From the NCBI RefSeq assembly GCF_013315265.1, contig NZ_JABUFE010000002.1, positions 372,001 through 436,000 of the forward strand: a stretch of 64,000 bases of DNA, written 5' to 3'. The notes below the pieces were generated by a model that was not told the origin of the DNA, did not search any database, and worked only from the letters and a program-made list of their open reading frames with translations. Numbering within the stretch: the stretch's first letter is position 1; every line of letters begins with the position of its first letter. The DNA is from Parasulfitobacter algicola. Its GTDB lineage: Bacteria > Pseudomonadota > Alphaproteobacteria > Rhodobacterales > Rhodobacteraceae. Positions 27,453-37,808 of the stretch are shown in pieces. The position numbers and the translations under genes were made by a program.

Positions 27453-28079
27453 ATGCATCGACGTTCTGTTTTGTTCGGTCTGTCCGCACTGGTGGCAACA
27501 CCGCTTTGGGCGACACCTGATGCGGCAGCGACACAATTAGTCGCCGCCGCGCAGGATCAGGTTGGTGTTACGTTGATTTACGATGGCTCTTATCGTGCGC
27601 TGGATTTTCCCGGCGGTGATATTTCACGATTGCGCGGTGTCTGCACCGATGTAATCATCCGTGCCATGCGTGATGCTTGGGATATTGATCTGCAATTGGC
27701 AATCAATCGGGACATGCATGCAAATTTCGCATCATATCCTGCGAATTGGGGACTGACACGTCCGGACCGAAATATCGATCACAGACGGGTACCAAACCTT
27801 GAAACACTACTGACACGGTTTGGTGCGGCTTTACCAATCACATCAAATCCCACCGCATATACGCCGGCCGACATCGTCAGCTGGCGCCTGTCAGGCAGCA
27901 ATGTACCGCATATCGGAATTGTCAGCGACAGAATGACCCGCGATGGCGAACGGCCATTGATCACACATAATATTGGTTTTGGGACCCGTACCAATGACAT
28001 GCTGTTTGATCATCGGATCAATGGTCATTTCAGAATAACAGACGCCACCCGTGAAAAGTTGCGCCGCCTGTCAGCCTGA
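27453..28079 (+). CDS. Exported DUF1287 domain protein
   Basis: A 208-aa protein with an export leader (HRRSVLFGLSALVATPLWA) and the DUF1287 core: QVGVTLIYDGSYRALDFPGGDISRLRGVCTDVIIRAMR, then DRNIDHRRVPNL, and PHIGIVSDR ending in THNIGFG. Cys of GVCTDV and His of PHIGIV resemble a cysteine peptidase/amidase pair of the NlpC type, which would suggest a cell-wall role; this is an inference. It starts 2 nt after gloA and is convergent with the MarR gene. Confidence 0.85.
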   Translation: MHRRSVLFGLSALVATPLWATPDAAATQLVAAAQDQVGVTLIYDGSYRALDFPGGDISRLRGVCTDVIIRAMRDAWDIDLQLAINRDMHANFASYPANWGLTRPDRNIDHRRVPNLETLLTRFGAALPITSNPTAYTPADIVSWRLSGSNVPHIGIVSDRMTRDGERPLITHNIGFGTRTNDMLFDHRINGHFRITDATREKLRRLSA

Positions 28080-28577
28080 TCAATAGATATAGCGGATCTG
28101 ATCAGTCCAATATCGTTCAATACGGCGCAAGGACGCGCTGATATCGTCGATACCTTCGACGTCAATGACGTTTTTGCCAATCAATCCATCCGCATGGCGT
28201 TCAAAAAGCTCGCTGACCACTTTATGAATCTCACGCCCTTTGTCTGTCAGGCGCACCCTTACGGACCGGCGATCAATCTCGGATCTTTGATGGTGCATAT
28301 AGCCCATTTCAACCAGTTTTTTCAGGTTATAACTGACGTTTGAGCCCTGGTAATATCCACGGGTTTTCAATTCGCCCGCAGTAACTTCATTATCGCCAAT
28401 GTTGAATAAAAGTAGTGCCTGTACTGCATTAATCTCCAGAATACCCAAACGTTCAAATTCATCTTTTATCACGTCCAGCAACAATCTGTGCAAACGTTCG
28501 ACCAACGCCAATGCGTCCAGATAGCTGGTGATAAAACTTTGTTTTGGACCTGCTTCGATAATCGAATGCATGCTCAT
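28080..28577 (-). CDS. MarR-family winged-helix regulator, LdtR-like
   Basis: A 165-aa regulator with a winged helix (EVTAGELKTRGYYQGSNVSYNLKKLVEMGYMHHQRSEIDRRSVRVRLT) flanked by helical dimerisation segments. The GYYQGSNVSYNLKKL recognition region is like LdtR of Rhizobiales, which controls L,D-transpeptidases and stress tolerance. The start at 28577 follows GGAG. The target genes are unknown; no obvious operator was identified near it. Confidence 0.82.
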   Translation of the reverse strand: MSMHSIIEAGPKQSFITSYLDALALVERLHRLLLDVIKDEFERLGILEINAVQALLLFNIGDNEVTAGELKTRGYYQGSNVSYNLKKLVEMGYMHHQRSEIDRRSVRVRLTDKGREIHKVVSELFERHADGLIGKNVIDVEGIDDISASLRRIERYWTDQIRYIY

Positions 28578-28652
28578 TATTGCTCTCCGCCTTTTTGTCG
28601 GAATCAGCAATAAAGGCCAAGTCGCTACTATCCGGTTAAAATGCAGAGATTT

Positions 28653-28931
28653 TTATCGACTTTGCATCACCCGGCCATTTTCCATATGCGCCGAGATATC
28701 CGTGATCAGGTCAGGATAAGGTTCGGGCGCTTGCTGCTGACCTGTGACCCATTGATAAAGATCGTGATCATTTTCCGATAAAAGGGCATCGTAAAGATCA
28801 AGTTGGTCAACTGTCAGATGCGGCAATCGCGTATCGGCATAACTGCTCAGGATGATATCCATCTCTTTTATACCACGCCGCATGCTGCGCATTTTAAGGC
28901 GTTTTAGACGATGTTCGGGATCTTCTGTCAT
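28653..28931 (-). CDS. sdhE: Succinate dehydrogenase assembly factor SdhE
   Basis: Small flavinylation factor for SdhA. The 92-aa product has the conserved R19-G20-x-x-E23 motif in LKMRSMRRGIKEMDIIL and the later LDLYDALLSENDHDLYQWVTG helix. Length is standard. The ATG overlaps the end of the XRE regulator gene by four bases, so the two are coupled. The sdh operon is not in the window. Confidence 0.93.
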   Translation of the reverse strand: MTEDPEHRLKRLKMRSMRRGIKEMDIILSSYADTRLPHLTVDQLDLYDALLSENDHDLYQWVTGQQQAPEPYPDLITDISAHMENGRVMQSR

Positions 28932-29323
28932 TGATTGGCCCTAAAGGACATTCGTAATCGTTTTTCAATCAGACCCAGACGATCAGCAGAATTTGCGATT
29001 TGTGTTTTCAGTTGTCTGATCTCAATCAGTAATGCATTCAGATCATCAGGCAACGCTACTTCATCGACGGGCGCATCGACACCGTCACCTTCACCGTTCA
29101 AAAGCCACATCAGTGAAACATTCAACACGCCTGACAGCATTTGTAACTTATTGGCGCGGGGTTCTGACAGGTCTTCTTCCCATCCGCGCAAGGTCGTCAA
29201 CTTGACGCCAAGCCGTTTTGACAGCTGCGCCTGCGTCATGCCTGCGCTTTCACGCGCACCGGCAACGCGGTCGCCAAAGGTTGATGTTTCAGGGCTAAAC
29301 CAATCGTCTGCAGTATGGGACAT
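28928..29323 (-). CDS. XRE-family helix-turn-helix regulator
   Basis: A 131-aa protein with an N-terminal Cro/C1-type HTH (FGDRVAGARESAGMTQAQLSKRLGVKLTTLRGWEEDLSEPRANKLQML) and a C-terminal coiled-coil segment (ALLIEIRQLKTQIANSADRLGLIEKRL) probably for dimerisation. Coupled to sdhE (ATGA), divergent from the aminotransferase gene. Targets unknown. Confidence 0.9.
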   Translation of the reverse strand: MSHTADDWFSPETSTFGDRVAGARESAGMTQAQLSKRLGVKLTTLRGWEEDLSEPRANKLQMLSGVLNVSLMWLLNGEGDGVDAPVDEVALPDDLNALLIEIRQLKTQIANSADRLGLIEKRLRMSFRANQ

Positions 29324-29351
29324 GGAATCCTTTCCGGGTCATCTTGCTTGA

Positions 29352-30611
<1,260 letters not shown>

Positions 30612-30621
30612 AGGTCATTTA

Positions 30622-31038
30622 ATGAGCGAGACTATTCCGCAACTTTACTTTCGCGTCCGCGAAAACGGTGCCGCTGTGTTCAAAGTGGATACGGAAAACA
30701 AACAACGCCGAATGGAGCTGGATCAGATCGCGGTGATCAACATCAGAAACGGCGAAATTAAGCCACATGGTAAAACGGACCTGACACAGGATCAGATCGC
30801 GATTATCCGTGACTGGATTGCACATCGAGATGCACTTTTAAAACATCGTGAGGTCGATGATATCCTGCGTACGGTTGATCACCTTAATCTGACCGCACAA
30901 TGGGTTCAATCCAAGGCTACGGCTGACCAGCTTGAAGATGTCACAGATGCGCTTTTGATGGCCATGTATGATTTGCGCGGTGTTCTGGTACGCAAGAAAG
31001 CGGACCGTATGTTGAAGGATAAATCTCAAAACCCGTAA
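30622..31038 (+). CDS. Uncharacterised alphaproteobacterial protein (138 aa)
   Basis: Soluble protein starting with an antiparallel beta part (IPQLYFRVRENGAAVFKVDTENKQRRMELDQIAVINIRNGEIKPHG) and continuing with helices (IRDWIAHRDALLKHREVDDILRTVDHLNLTAQWVQ). No known domain is recognised. A GAGG ribosome site precedes the ATG, and the gene lies 10 nt after the aminotransferase, so it is probably co-expressed. No transmembrane or export signal. Confidence 0.75.
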   Translation: MSETIPQLYFRVRENGAAVFKVDTENKQRRMELDQIAVINIRNGEIKPHGKTDLTQDQIAIIRDWIAHRDALLKHREVDDILRTVDHLNLTAQWVQSKATADQLEDVTDALLMAMYDLRGVLVRKKADRMLKDKSQNP

Positions 31039-31051
31039 GCAGTCTGTTCAT

Positions 31052-32419
31052 TCAAACTGCGACGGCCTTTGAAATATGTCTTGACCAGAAGCGAATGATC
31101 AACAATACCGCCGCAACGCCCAGTCCGATGACAAGGCCTAACCAGACACCTGCGCCGTCAAGCCCAATAACAAACGCCAATACATAACTGCAAGGCGCAC
31201 CAACCAGCCAATAACTGATCGCAGCCATCACCATGGGTTGCCGTGTATCCTGTACCCCGCGCAACAAGCCAAGCGCCAGAACCTGCACCCCATCGGCCAG
31301 CTGGAAAACAGCAGCCACTGCCAACAAACCCACCCCTACCGCCAGTATCGCGATACGGTCCGGGTCGTCGGCATCCAGAAACAAACTGATCAGAAGTTCG
31401 GGCACACCAAGAAAAATAATAATGGTGAATACTGAAAATAAAATGGACATCATGATGATGACCTGTGCGCCGATCTTTAGCCCGGTTTGATCCTTTCGGC
31501 CCATTGCTCGCCCTGCACGAACAGTCGCCGCCTGGCTAAGCCCCAAATGCACCATGAACATCGCACCGGCAAACTGTAGTGCAATCCCATGCGCCGCCAG
31601 TTCAATCGTACCAATCCACCCCATCATCACAGAGGCGGCTGAAAACAGCCCGCTTTCCGCCAGATTGGTCAACCCGATTGGCCAGCCCAAACGAAAAACA
31701 CCGCTGAACGCATCCATATCAAGCCGCCATATTCGCTGAAACAACGCGTGCTGCGGCATAACAAAGGCTGCATAAAGCCCAAGCACACCGAATGAGAAAA
31801 TTTGTAATATAACAGATGCCGTCGCTGCCCCGTGTATCCCCATTTCAGGTGCACCGAAGTTTCCGAAAATCAGTGCGTAATTCAAACCCGCATTCAAAAA
31901 GGCCGCTCCGATCGTAGCGATCAGCATGAAACCGATGCGCTCTAGTGCAGACAGATAGCTTTTCAGAACCATCACTAGAAGGGCAGGCAAAATGCCCCAA
32001 CCAGCGATGCGCAGATAATCCTGAGCCAGTTGTGCAATTTCAGGGTCCTGACCGATAAGCAGAAAAAGCTGCCCTGAAAACCACATTGGCATAATCATCA
32101 CCGCGCCATAGATCAACGACAACCACATTGCCATGCGCGTGGTTCGCCGGATCTGCGCGTCATCTTCCATTTCCGATGCTTGCGCCACCATGGGCATCAC
32201 CGCCCAGGCAAAGCCACTGCCCACGATAAACAGCACAAAGAACAGCGCGCCCGCTAGTGTGACCGCCGCCAAAGCCTCAACCGCGTACCAGCCCAGCATA
32301 ATGCTGTCCGTCATATGAATCGCAAATTGCGCCAGATTGCTGCCGATCAGCGGCAGCCCTAAAATCAGGATTGCACGTGCGTGTTCAGGATATGTCTTTG
32401 CAATCGCCATATCTGCCAT
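31052..32419 (-). CDS. MATE-family multidrug/Na+ antiporter
   Basis: A 455-aa membrane protein with about twelve hydrophobic segments in two similar halves, each beginning with a MATE signature (LGLPLIGSNLAQFAIHMTDSIMLGW; LGWPIGLTNLAESGLFSAASVMMGW). It exports cationic drugs or metabolites in exchange for Na+ or H+. It lies downstream of nicO and the DUF1007 gene with 33 nt spacing and may be co-transcribed. Confidence 0.92.
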   Translation of the reverse strand: MADMAIAKTYPEHARAILILGLPLIGSNLAQFAIHMTDSIMLGWYAVEALAAVTLAGALFFVLFIVGSGFAWAVMPMVAQASEMEDDAQIRRTTRMAMWLSLIYGAVMIMPMWFSGQLFLLIGQDPEIAQLAQDYLRIAGWGILPALLVMVLKSYLSALERIGFMLIATIGAAFLNAGLNYALIFGNFGAPEMGIHGAATASVILQIFSFGVLGLYAAFVMPQHALFQRIWRLDMDAFSGVFRLGWPIGLTNLAESGLFSAASVMMGWIGTIELAAHGIALQFAGAMFMVHLGLSQAATVRAGRAMGRKDQTGLKIGAQVIIMMSILFSVFTIIIFLGVPELLISLFLDADDPDRIAILAVGVGLLAVAAVFQLADGVQVLALGLLRGVQDTRQPMVMAAISYWLVGAPCSYVLAFVIGLDGAGVWLGLVIGLGVAAVLLIIRFWSRHISKAVAV

Positions 32420-32452
32420 TTGACCGAATGCGCTGTGTGCGGCAACCCGGAT

Positions 32453-33331
32453 TTATCCGACAGCGCGCAAAAACATAATCAAAGACAACACAGCCACAGT
32501 GCTGCCAACAATAAGCTCAATCACGGGAACAGCGCGTCTGACCATGGATGTCTGGCCAATCGAAAAAAGCGTGCCATTGCGCAGTGTGACCGAGGCGACA
32601 GCAACAGCAACAGTCACGCTTGCCGTTCCAAGCCCCATCGCAAATGTTCCTGCAATTCCTGCAAATTCTATCCCCATGCGCCATGTCAAAATCAAAAGAA
32701 ACAATGCGCCAGTACAGGGGCGCAACGCAATTGCCCCGATTAAAAGAATGGCATCCCGAACCGAACGTACCTGCTCTGCCTGATCAACCGACGGTCCATG
32801 GGCATGCCCGCATGTGCCGCAAACCTCTGAGCTTGCGGGTTTTTGCAAAAGTCCGCGTAGGCCCCGCCAAAGCAGCCAAAGTCCGATGGCACCAATTGCA
32901 GCATAACTGACCGGGGCCATAATAGTTTCGGCGATGTTTTCCATCTGTGCCCTGCCCCACCCAAGTAGCAGAACGCCAGTATAAACCAACAACACTGCAG
33001 TGGCCGCTTGTGCAAGGCTGGACAGTACGGCCAAAACAGACAATCGGATCGCACTAACCTTGCGCGCAGCCCCATAACCGCCGATTGCAATTTTTCCGTG
33101 CCCGGGTCCAACTGCATGAAAAAAGCCATAAGCGAAACACAAAGCCATCAACCCAGCTAATGCGCCCGGTTCGCCTGCCCGCAGTTGTCGCAAGACACCT
33201 GCCATTGTGTTTTGAACATCACGCTGCTGACTTGCCGCCCAAACAGCAACTTGATCAAAAGCGCCACTGGACCAGAAAAGGAAAAGAGCCCCCGCAGCCA
33301 GGACAAAACCAACACTCAGGAAGAGGCGCAT
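32453..33331 (-). CDS. NicO/RcnA-family nickel/cobalt transporter
   Basis: A 292-aa membrane protein with about six segments, the metal motif [17 protein letters not shown] and a second [11 protein letters not shown] Cys/His loop between the halves. RcnA exports Ni/Co whereas NicO-type proteins with a DUF1007 partner are often linked to uptake; direction here is unknown. The start overlaps the end of the DUF1007 gene by 16 nt, so the two are coupled. [13 protein letters not shown] is the second conserved block. Confidence 0.9.
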   Translation of the reverse strand: MRLFLSVGFVLAAGALFLFWSSGAFDQVAVWAASQQRDVQNTMAGVLRQLRAGEPGALAGLMALCFAYGFFHAVGPGHGKIAIGGYGAARKVSAIRLSVLAVLSSLAQAATAVLLVYTGVLLLGWGRAQMENIAETIMAPVSYAAIGAIGLWLLWRGLRGLLQKPASSEVCGTCGHAHGPSVDQAEQVRSVRDAILLIGAIALRPCTGALFLLILTWRMGIEFAGIAGTFAMGLGTASVTVAVAVASVTLRNGTLFSIGQTSMVRRAVPVIELIVGSTVAVLSLIMFLRAVG

Positions 33332-33948
33332 TTGATAATCACACGATCTGAAAAGGCGCGCCCCACTTCGGGAAAATACTCTTCTGCATCAGATGCGGGC
33401 ATCGCAAACAACATTTCCTCTAAAAGATCAGTGGCGGCTGCAATATCGGCTTTTTCAAGTTGGACACTACAATCCTGCGTGCCTTCAATCACAATATCAG
33501 CGTTAATTTCGTAAGCAGTATAATACGTGGGGTCATAGGCGCTTATAACAGCGGGTTTCGTGTTATCAAAAGATCCAATAATTGGGCGAATATGCGATGT
33601 CACAATGCGATTGGCTTCTATTTTTATCCCATCTGGCACTGGTGACCCAAGTTTCGCGCCATCCAAATATAAATCTCCCTCAAAACCGTCGACCCAGTTC
33701 AGATCAAATCCATCCAAAACCGCCAGCTCTTCGCTCGTCAATTCGCCATTGTAATCCGGATCCAATTGCCTGTCTTCGAAAATCAAAAGCGAATAAAACT
33801 CGTCATAGGTCCAACTGACGCGAATAGCATTCAGACTACCGTCTTTTGCATAGATCAGCCCCAGTTTGGTTTCCACAAAGATATGAGGATGCGCGAAAGC
33901 AGGCGCAGCGAATAGAAAGCATGAAGTAAGAAAACCTAAGCGGAACAT
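33316..33948 (-). CDS. DUF1007 family periplasmic protein, partner of NicO
   Basis: A 210-aa exported protein: signal peptide ([18 protein letters not shown]) followed at once by the metal-binding [11 protein letters not shown], then [13 protein letters not shown] and an acidic stretch [19 protein letters not shown] that resembles an EF-hand loop. The family is genetically tied to NicO transporters and is thought to bind the metal in the periplasm. The start at 33948 was chosen to place the signal peptide at the N-terminus. Confidence 0.85.
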   Translation of the reverse strand: MFRLGFLTSCFLFAAPAFAHPHIFVETKLGLIYAKDGSLNAIRVSWTYDEFYSLLIFEDRQLDPDYNGELTSEELAVLDGFDLNWVDGFEGDLYLDGAKLGSPVPDGIKIEANRIVTSHIRPIIGSFDNTKPAVISAYDPTYYTAYEINADIVIEGTQDCSVQLEKADIAAATDLLEEMLFAMPASDAEEYFPEVGRAFSDRVIIKCASS

Positions 33949-34022
33949 TTTGCAAAGATAGGCCCGCAAATCAGCTTTCACAAGAAACCAACTGAATAAC
34001 CTGCCAGTTTTTGCCACACCCG

Positions 34023-34343
34023 TCAGTCGAAGACCCCAGCGACGTCATAAAGCACTGGCTCGAACCTTGAACACAAAGCCGAGATACGGCGATTTCGCGC
34101 CCGCATTTCATCCGATCTTAGCATCGCCTGGAAATCCTCACGCCGCTGCCATTGGGAATAATTTGCAATGCGGGTCTGCGCATCATTCACATGCAAACCC
34201 GCCCCGATAAACCCCGGCTGCTTTGAAATAAACATATCATAGGCCTCGGTCAGTTCGTCCAGCAAATCCTGACAAGTCCCAGGCGACATTTCAAAGGTTG
34301 TGATAACAGTCTGAACATCATTTTGCTTCGATATCTTGGGCAT
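34023..34343 (-). CDS. Antibiotic biosynthesis monooxygenase (ABM)-domain protein
   Basis: A 106-aa small dimeric alpha/beta-barrel type protein. VITTFEMSPGTCQDLLDELTEAYDMFISKQPGFIGAGLHVNDAQTRIANYSQW follows the ABM pattern. Many such proteins are cofactor-free oxygenases or have no known substrate. It sits 29 nt after the Usp gene and 74 nt before the DUF1007 gene, all on the minus strand. Confidence 0.82.
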   Translation of the reverse strand: MPKISKQNDVQTVITTFEMSPGTCQDLLDELTEAYDMFISKQPGFIGAGLHVNDAQTRIANYSQWQRREDFQAMLRSDEMRARNRRISALCSRFEPVLYDVAGVFD

Positions 34344-34372
34344 TTCATCACCTTAGAGGTCAGCTGAATATT

Positions 34373-34780
34373 TTACCGGACCACATGAACTGAACATTTC
34401 GCATGGCGCACCACCTTTGACGCAGTGCTGCCCAGCAAATAATCCTGCATTCCAGGAGTATGAGATGTTATAACTATGCAGTCATTCTTCTTCTCGTCGG
34501 CATATTCCAAAATTGTACGTCCAGAATGCCCATTCACCACATCGGCATGGCCATTTTCGACGTCAGAGACCATCTTTTCCATCTCAGTGACGATCGCAAG
34601 ACGGGCATTGGTCAAATATTCATCCGACAGATATGACAATGCATAGGATGGAATTTCGTCCATAACATGCAACAAGGTTATACTTGCTCCATCCGCTGAA
34701 ATAGCTTTGGCAATTTCAATCGCGTCAGATGCATCATGATCATCATCGAACACAATTGGAACCAGAACATTCTTATACAT
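34373..34780 (-). CDS. Universal stress protein (UspA family)
   Basis: A 135-aa Usp with the N-terminal KNVLVPIVFDDDHDASDAIEIA strand-helix and a C-terminal ATP-binding-like loop (VITSHTPGMQDYLLGSTASKVV then HAKCSVHVVR), close to the G-2x-G-9x-GS pattern. Such proteins act in starvation or oxygen-limitation stress. A TTGAC-N4-GTCAG site upstream hints at control by a CRP/FNR family protein. Confidence 0.9.
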   Translation of the reverse strand: MYKNVLVPIVFDDDHDASDAIEIAKAISADGASITLLHVMDEIPSYALSYLSDEYLTNARLAIVTEMEKMVSDVENGHADVVNGHSGRTILEYADEKKNDCIVITSHTPGMQDYLLGSTASKVVRHAKCSVHVVR

Positions 34781-34835
34781 GATATTCCCCCAGTTAAGTT
34801 ATTTAGAAGTATAGCGAAAAACGCTCGCCACTGAA

Positions 34836-34849
34836 TTGACTTATGTCAG
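34836..34849. promoter_or_regulatory. FNR/Dnr-like half-palindrome upstream of the Usp gene
   Basis: TTGAC-TTAT-GTCAG is one base from the TTGAC-N4-GTCAA type of CRP/FNR-family operator. It lies 56 bp upstream of the Usp start codon and a similar distance from the gene on the plus strand. Many Rhodobacterales usp genes are oxygen-regulated; actual binding is inferred. Confidence 0.35.
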
Positions 34850-34902
34850 ATGCTTAAACAACTTTAACCACAATTTAAGCAGTGGCGGGTGAATTAACAC
34901 CT

Positions 34903-35292
34903 ATGAGAAGAATCATTTTGATATCCTGTACCTGCTGTTTGTCCATTACAGCCCAATCGTCGGCAGACATGACGGGTTTTTATGATGCTGACATCAAGAC
35001 AAATGCAAATTCTGACTTCGTTATCGGGGGTCTCGTCAGCTTATCGACTAAAAAGAATATGGCGACCGACCTATCATCCTCAGATATCATTGTAATCAAG
35101 GCTGGTGATCAAAACATGCTTTCGCTGAATATCGGTTTTGATACGTCAAATTCTTCTCTTGATGAAACGACCATTACTCCATCCATTGCATGGTCACCTG
35201 ATGCAAAAATCACGTTGAAAATTGGCAGTGAACAAAAGCTTAATGCGCTTGGTGATATGTCTTTAACTATCGGTACAGCTTTTGCCTTTTAG
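34903..35292 (+). CDS. Small exported beta-rich protein of unknown function (129 aa)
   Basis: Signal peptide (RRIILISCTCCLSITAQSSA) followed by about 105 residues of alternating polar/hydrophobic strands and ending in the aromatic TIGTAFAF, as outer-membrane beta-barrels do. It is too short for an ordinary 8-strand barrel of known porin type, so it could be a small barrel or a fragment. No family is recognised. Transcribed away from the Usp gene; a strong terminator follows 18 bases after the stop. Confidence 0.6.
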   Translation: MRRIILISCTCCLSITAQSSADMTGFYDADIKTNANSDFVIGGLVSLSTKKNMATDLSSSDIIVIKAGDQNMLSLNIGFDTSNSSLDETTITPSIAWSPDAKITLKIGSEQKLNALGDMSLTIGTAFAF

Positions 35293-35303
35293 GGTATGAT
35301 TTG

Positions 35304-35335
35304 AAAAAAGGGGCGCTTGCCGCGCCCCCCTCTTA
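35304..35335. terminator. Bidirectional terminator between convergent genes
   Basis: GGGGCGC (35310-35316) and GCGCCCC (35322-35328) form a stem with loop TTGCC. Six A residues on the left and a CCTCTTATTT run on the right give U tracts in either direction. Serves the small exported protein and the beta-helix gene. Confidence 0.8.
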
Positions 35336-35340
35336 TTTGA

Positions 35341-37635
35341 TCACTGTGGATTATCAACGCGCGCGGTAATCATAACATTACCCCGACATGCCTGCGGCCA
35401 GGTCAGCCGAATTTGGTCATTGTTTGAACCTTGATTCAGATCCGCATATGGCGTTGCAAAGACTTGGTTATTACTTCCGCTGATGATCGGGCCGTCTGCA
35501 ACAATACCTTCACACCATCTGGCACGTCCGCCAAAAGGCAAATATGGCGCAAACGGAATAGTCCATGATCGTTGATCCGAATTCTGCTGATGCTTAAGCG
35601 AAACAGGGTTTTGCGTTTGCTCATCAACCGAGTTAAATGTGTTCGCTTCGATCACAACATTACGCATGCGCAAATAGTTCAATTCAGCAAAGCTATCATC
35701 AACCTTTTCGACCCGCGTTATATTTCCATTAAGCGATTTAAAAACATTACAAGACAGGTTCAACCCATGAATGAAATGACCTGCGCCATAGGGCTTAACC
35801 ACAAAGAAGTTAAAGTCTTTGGTGACATCGTTACATGTGAAGATATTGCCAGTTACAGTCATGCCACCAAAAGAAAACTGTGCAGCATATTCAGGGGTAG
35901 CATCGTGTTCATTCGTCCATTCGATAAAGTTATTATCGATATAATTACCAGTAATCGCAGTTTTCACGTTCGGCGTGGTAAAGATCATACCGCCAATACC
36001 TAAGCCATTGGGTTCATCATCTCCCTGAAACCAGTGATTGCCTACAATCAGGTTTCCAGTGCCGCCAAGCACGGCAAAATGTTTGAATTTCATAACACGG
36101 CTATTGCGAATTTTCACATCATTTGCATTAGCATTAAGTCCAATGGTCGTTCGGTCCTGAACGCGCACAGATGTTTCATTCGAAAGAAACTGACACCCGT
36201 CGATAATCATACCCTGACAGGCTGTTCCGGTTGATGTTATACCGCGATCCATTGGCTTGTTGATGGTGCAATTGATAATTTCAAATATGCTACCACCCTT
36301 GGCCAACATTACGCCGCTGCACCGACCGCTACATTGCAGTTCAAGACTATCTAAAACAAAACGAGACGATCTTTCGAAGCCAATAAAATCAATCAGGTAT
36401 TTGAATCGTTTGAAACTATATGTTTGCGAACTCGACGCACCATATAGCGGCTTTGACAGCGTAAGTGTCCCTGCACTGATATTGCGATCAGAAACATATA
36501 CCTCACGGCCAACGCCATTGCCCTCTATCAACGAACCAACTTCAATATTTGCAACGTTTGCGACATTTGACAGCGTTGTCGGGTTTTGGATCGCATAACT
36601 TGCACTCGAACTTACAACTATCGTATCCCAGTTAGAGCTAGCAGATGCTTCAATCTGACCGTTGCGTAGAACTCTGCGAATTTCATATGCGTCACGATTC
36701 TCAACAGCCGCCTGCACATCAACGGGCCGGTCGATCTGTACACGCCGACCGCCCATATCCAAGCTTTCGTGATCCACACTGTTCATCAAGGCCTGAAGCG
36801 CTTTTTCCAACGCAATCTGCTCATCCTTGAACGCTTCGATATAGGTTGGAAGATCGAAATTTTTACGCAACGACAGGCGACGATTGGTCGGCATGACAAC
36901 GCGCCCCTCAAAGCGGATGCGCGAGTCAATTGTCACATTGCGATCAAGGAAATATGTCCCGGCAGGCACTAATACAACACGACCATTCGCCGCTGCATCA
37001 GCCGCTTCCAAGGCAAGTGCCGCATCTGTTAAACCATCACCAATCGCACCGTAATCGCGAATATCAACGACATCGAACATGTCACGCAAAAACGCAGATG
37101 AAATGTCTTCGATAATCAAATCATCAATACGAACAACACCGCCGGCTGGACCCGTCAAATCCAGACCAAAGTGACCATAGATTGCATCGGACCCCCAAGC
37201 CATATCAACGCCATTGCGTGTGCCGGTTCCAACAATGGCAGATACTTCAACAATGTTGCCGTAACTTTGCAATGTCACCGATGGCCCAACTTCCACTAAA
37301 CCATCAATATGTGCCCCATTTGTACCTGCAGCCCATCCCGCAATACGGATACTGGGTAAATTCCCAGCGATTGCTTTAATACGGGCTGTAATGCGCAGAT
37401 AGCAGCCAGGCAGCAAAGGTGTTTGTCCCATATAGCGCAGCTTTTGTACATCAAACTCAGTCTTGAGCATTTCAATACAACCGCCAAAATCCTGATCCGA
37501 TGGCACAAAGGCTGCATTCGGCGCGTTGTCGTATGTATCTGATCCTGGTGTTCCATCACCGCTAGACCACTGATCCAGACCAAATTCAAAAGCAGCTGGC
37601 ATAAAAACCAGCCCATCAGTAATTGCTTTATTCAT
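35341..37635 (-). CDS. Right-handed beta-helix protein, GTA head-spike (GhsB)-like
   Basis: A 764-aa protein without signal peptide. Residues 1-180 form a beta-sandwich-like domain (start MNKAITDGLVFMPAAFEFGL); residues 194-204 (DYGAIGDGLTD) open a pectate-lyase-like beta-helix as in phage tailspikes and GH28-related proteins, and short Asn-rich coils (SNETSVRVQDRTTIGLNAN) continue to the end. From memory, the Rhodobacter capsulatus gene transfer agent head-spike gene ghsB (rcc01080) encodes a similar protein and lies beside a capsule glycosyltransferase (rcc01081), as here. ghsA is missing. GGGG precedes the start at 37635. The helix call is firm, the GTA link is probable. Confidence 0.75.
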   Translation of the reverse strand: MNKAITDGLVFMPAAFEFGLDQWSSGDGTPGSDTYDNAPNAAFVPSDQDFGGCIEMLKTEFDVQKLRYMGQTPLLPGCYLRITARIKAIAGNLPSIRIAGWAAGTNGAHIDGLVEVGPSVTLQSYGNIVEVSAIVGTGTRNGVDMAWGSDAIYGHFGLDLTGPAGGVVRIDDLIIEDISSAFLRDMFDVVDIRDYGAIGDGLTDAALALEAADAAANGRVVLVPAGTYFLDRNVTIDSRIRFEGRVVMPTNRRLSLRKNFDLPTYIEAFKDEQIALEKALQALMNSVDHESLDMGGRRVQIDRPVDVQAAVENRDAYEIRRVLRNGQIEASASSNWDTIVVSSSASYAIQNPTTLSNVANVANIEVGSLIEGNGVGREVYVSDRNISAGTLTLSKPLYGASSSQTYSFKRFKYLIDFIGFERSSRFVLDSLELQCSGRCSGVMLAKGGSIFEIINCTINKPMDRGITSTGTACQGMIIDGCQFLSNETSVRVQDRTTIGLNANANDVKIRNSRVMKFKHFAVLGGTGNLIVGNHWFQGDDEPNGLGIGGMIFTTPNVKTAITGNYIDNNFIEWTNEHDATPEYAAQFSFGGMTVTGNIFTCNDVTKDFNFFVVKPYGAGHFIHGLNLSCNVFKSLNGNITRVEKVDDSFAELNYLRMRNVVIEANTFNSVDEQTQNPVSLKHQQNSDQRSWTIPFAPYLPFGGRARWCEGIVADGPIISGSNNQVFATPYADLNQGSNNDQIRLTWPQACRGNVMITARVDNPQ

Positions 37636-37808
37636 CGAAACCCCTTTCAGGCCACGCAGATATTGCACACGCAGGCTTGCGACAGCCGCGCGATGCTCAA
37701 TTTTCACCCGATTTCACGGAAACTTATCTTCCGAAGACGCCATGCCCCCGGTCCCGAAAAGAGATATCAACGAATGGTAAACAGGGTCTCATACCACCGT
37801 CACGGTGC

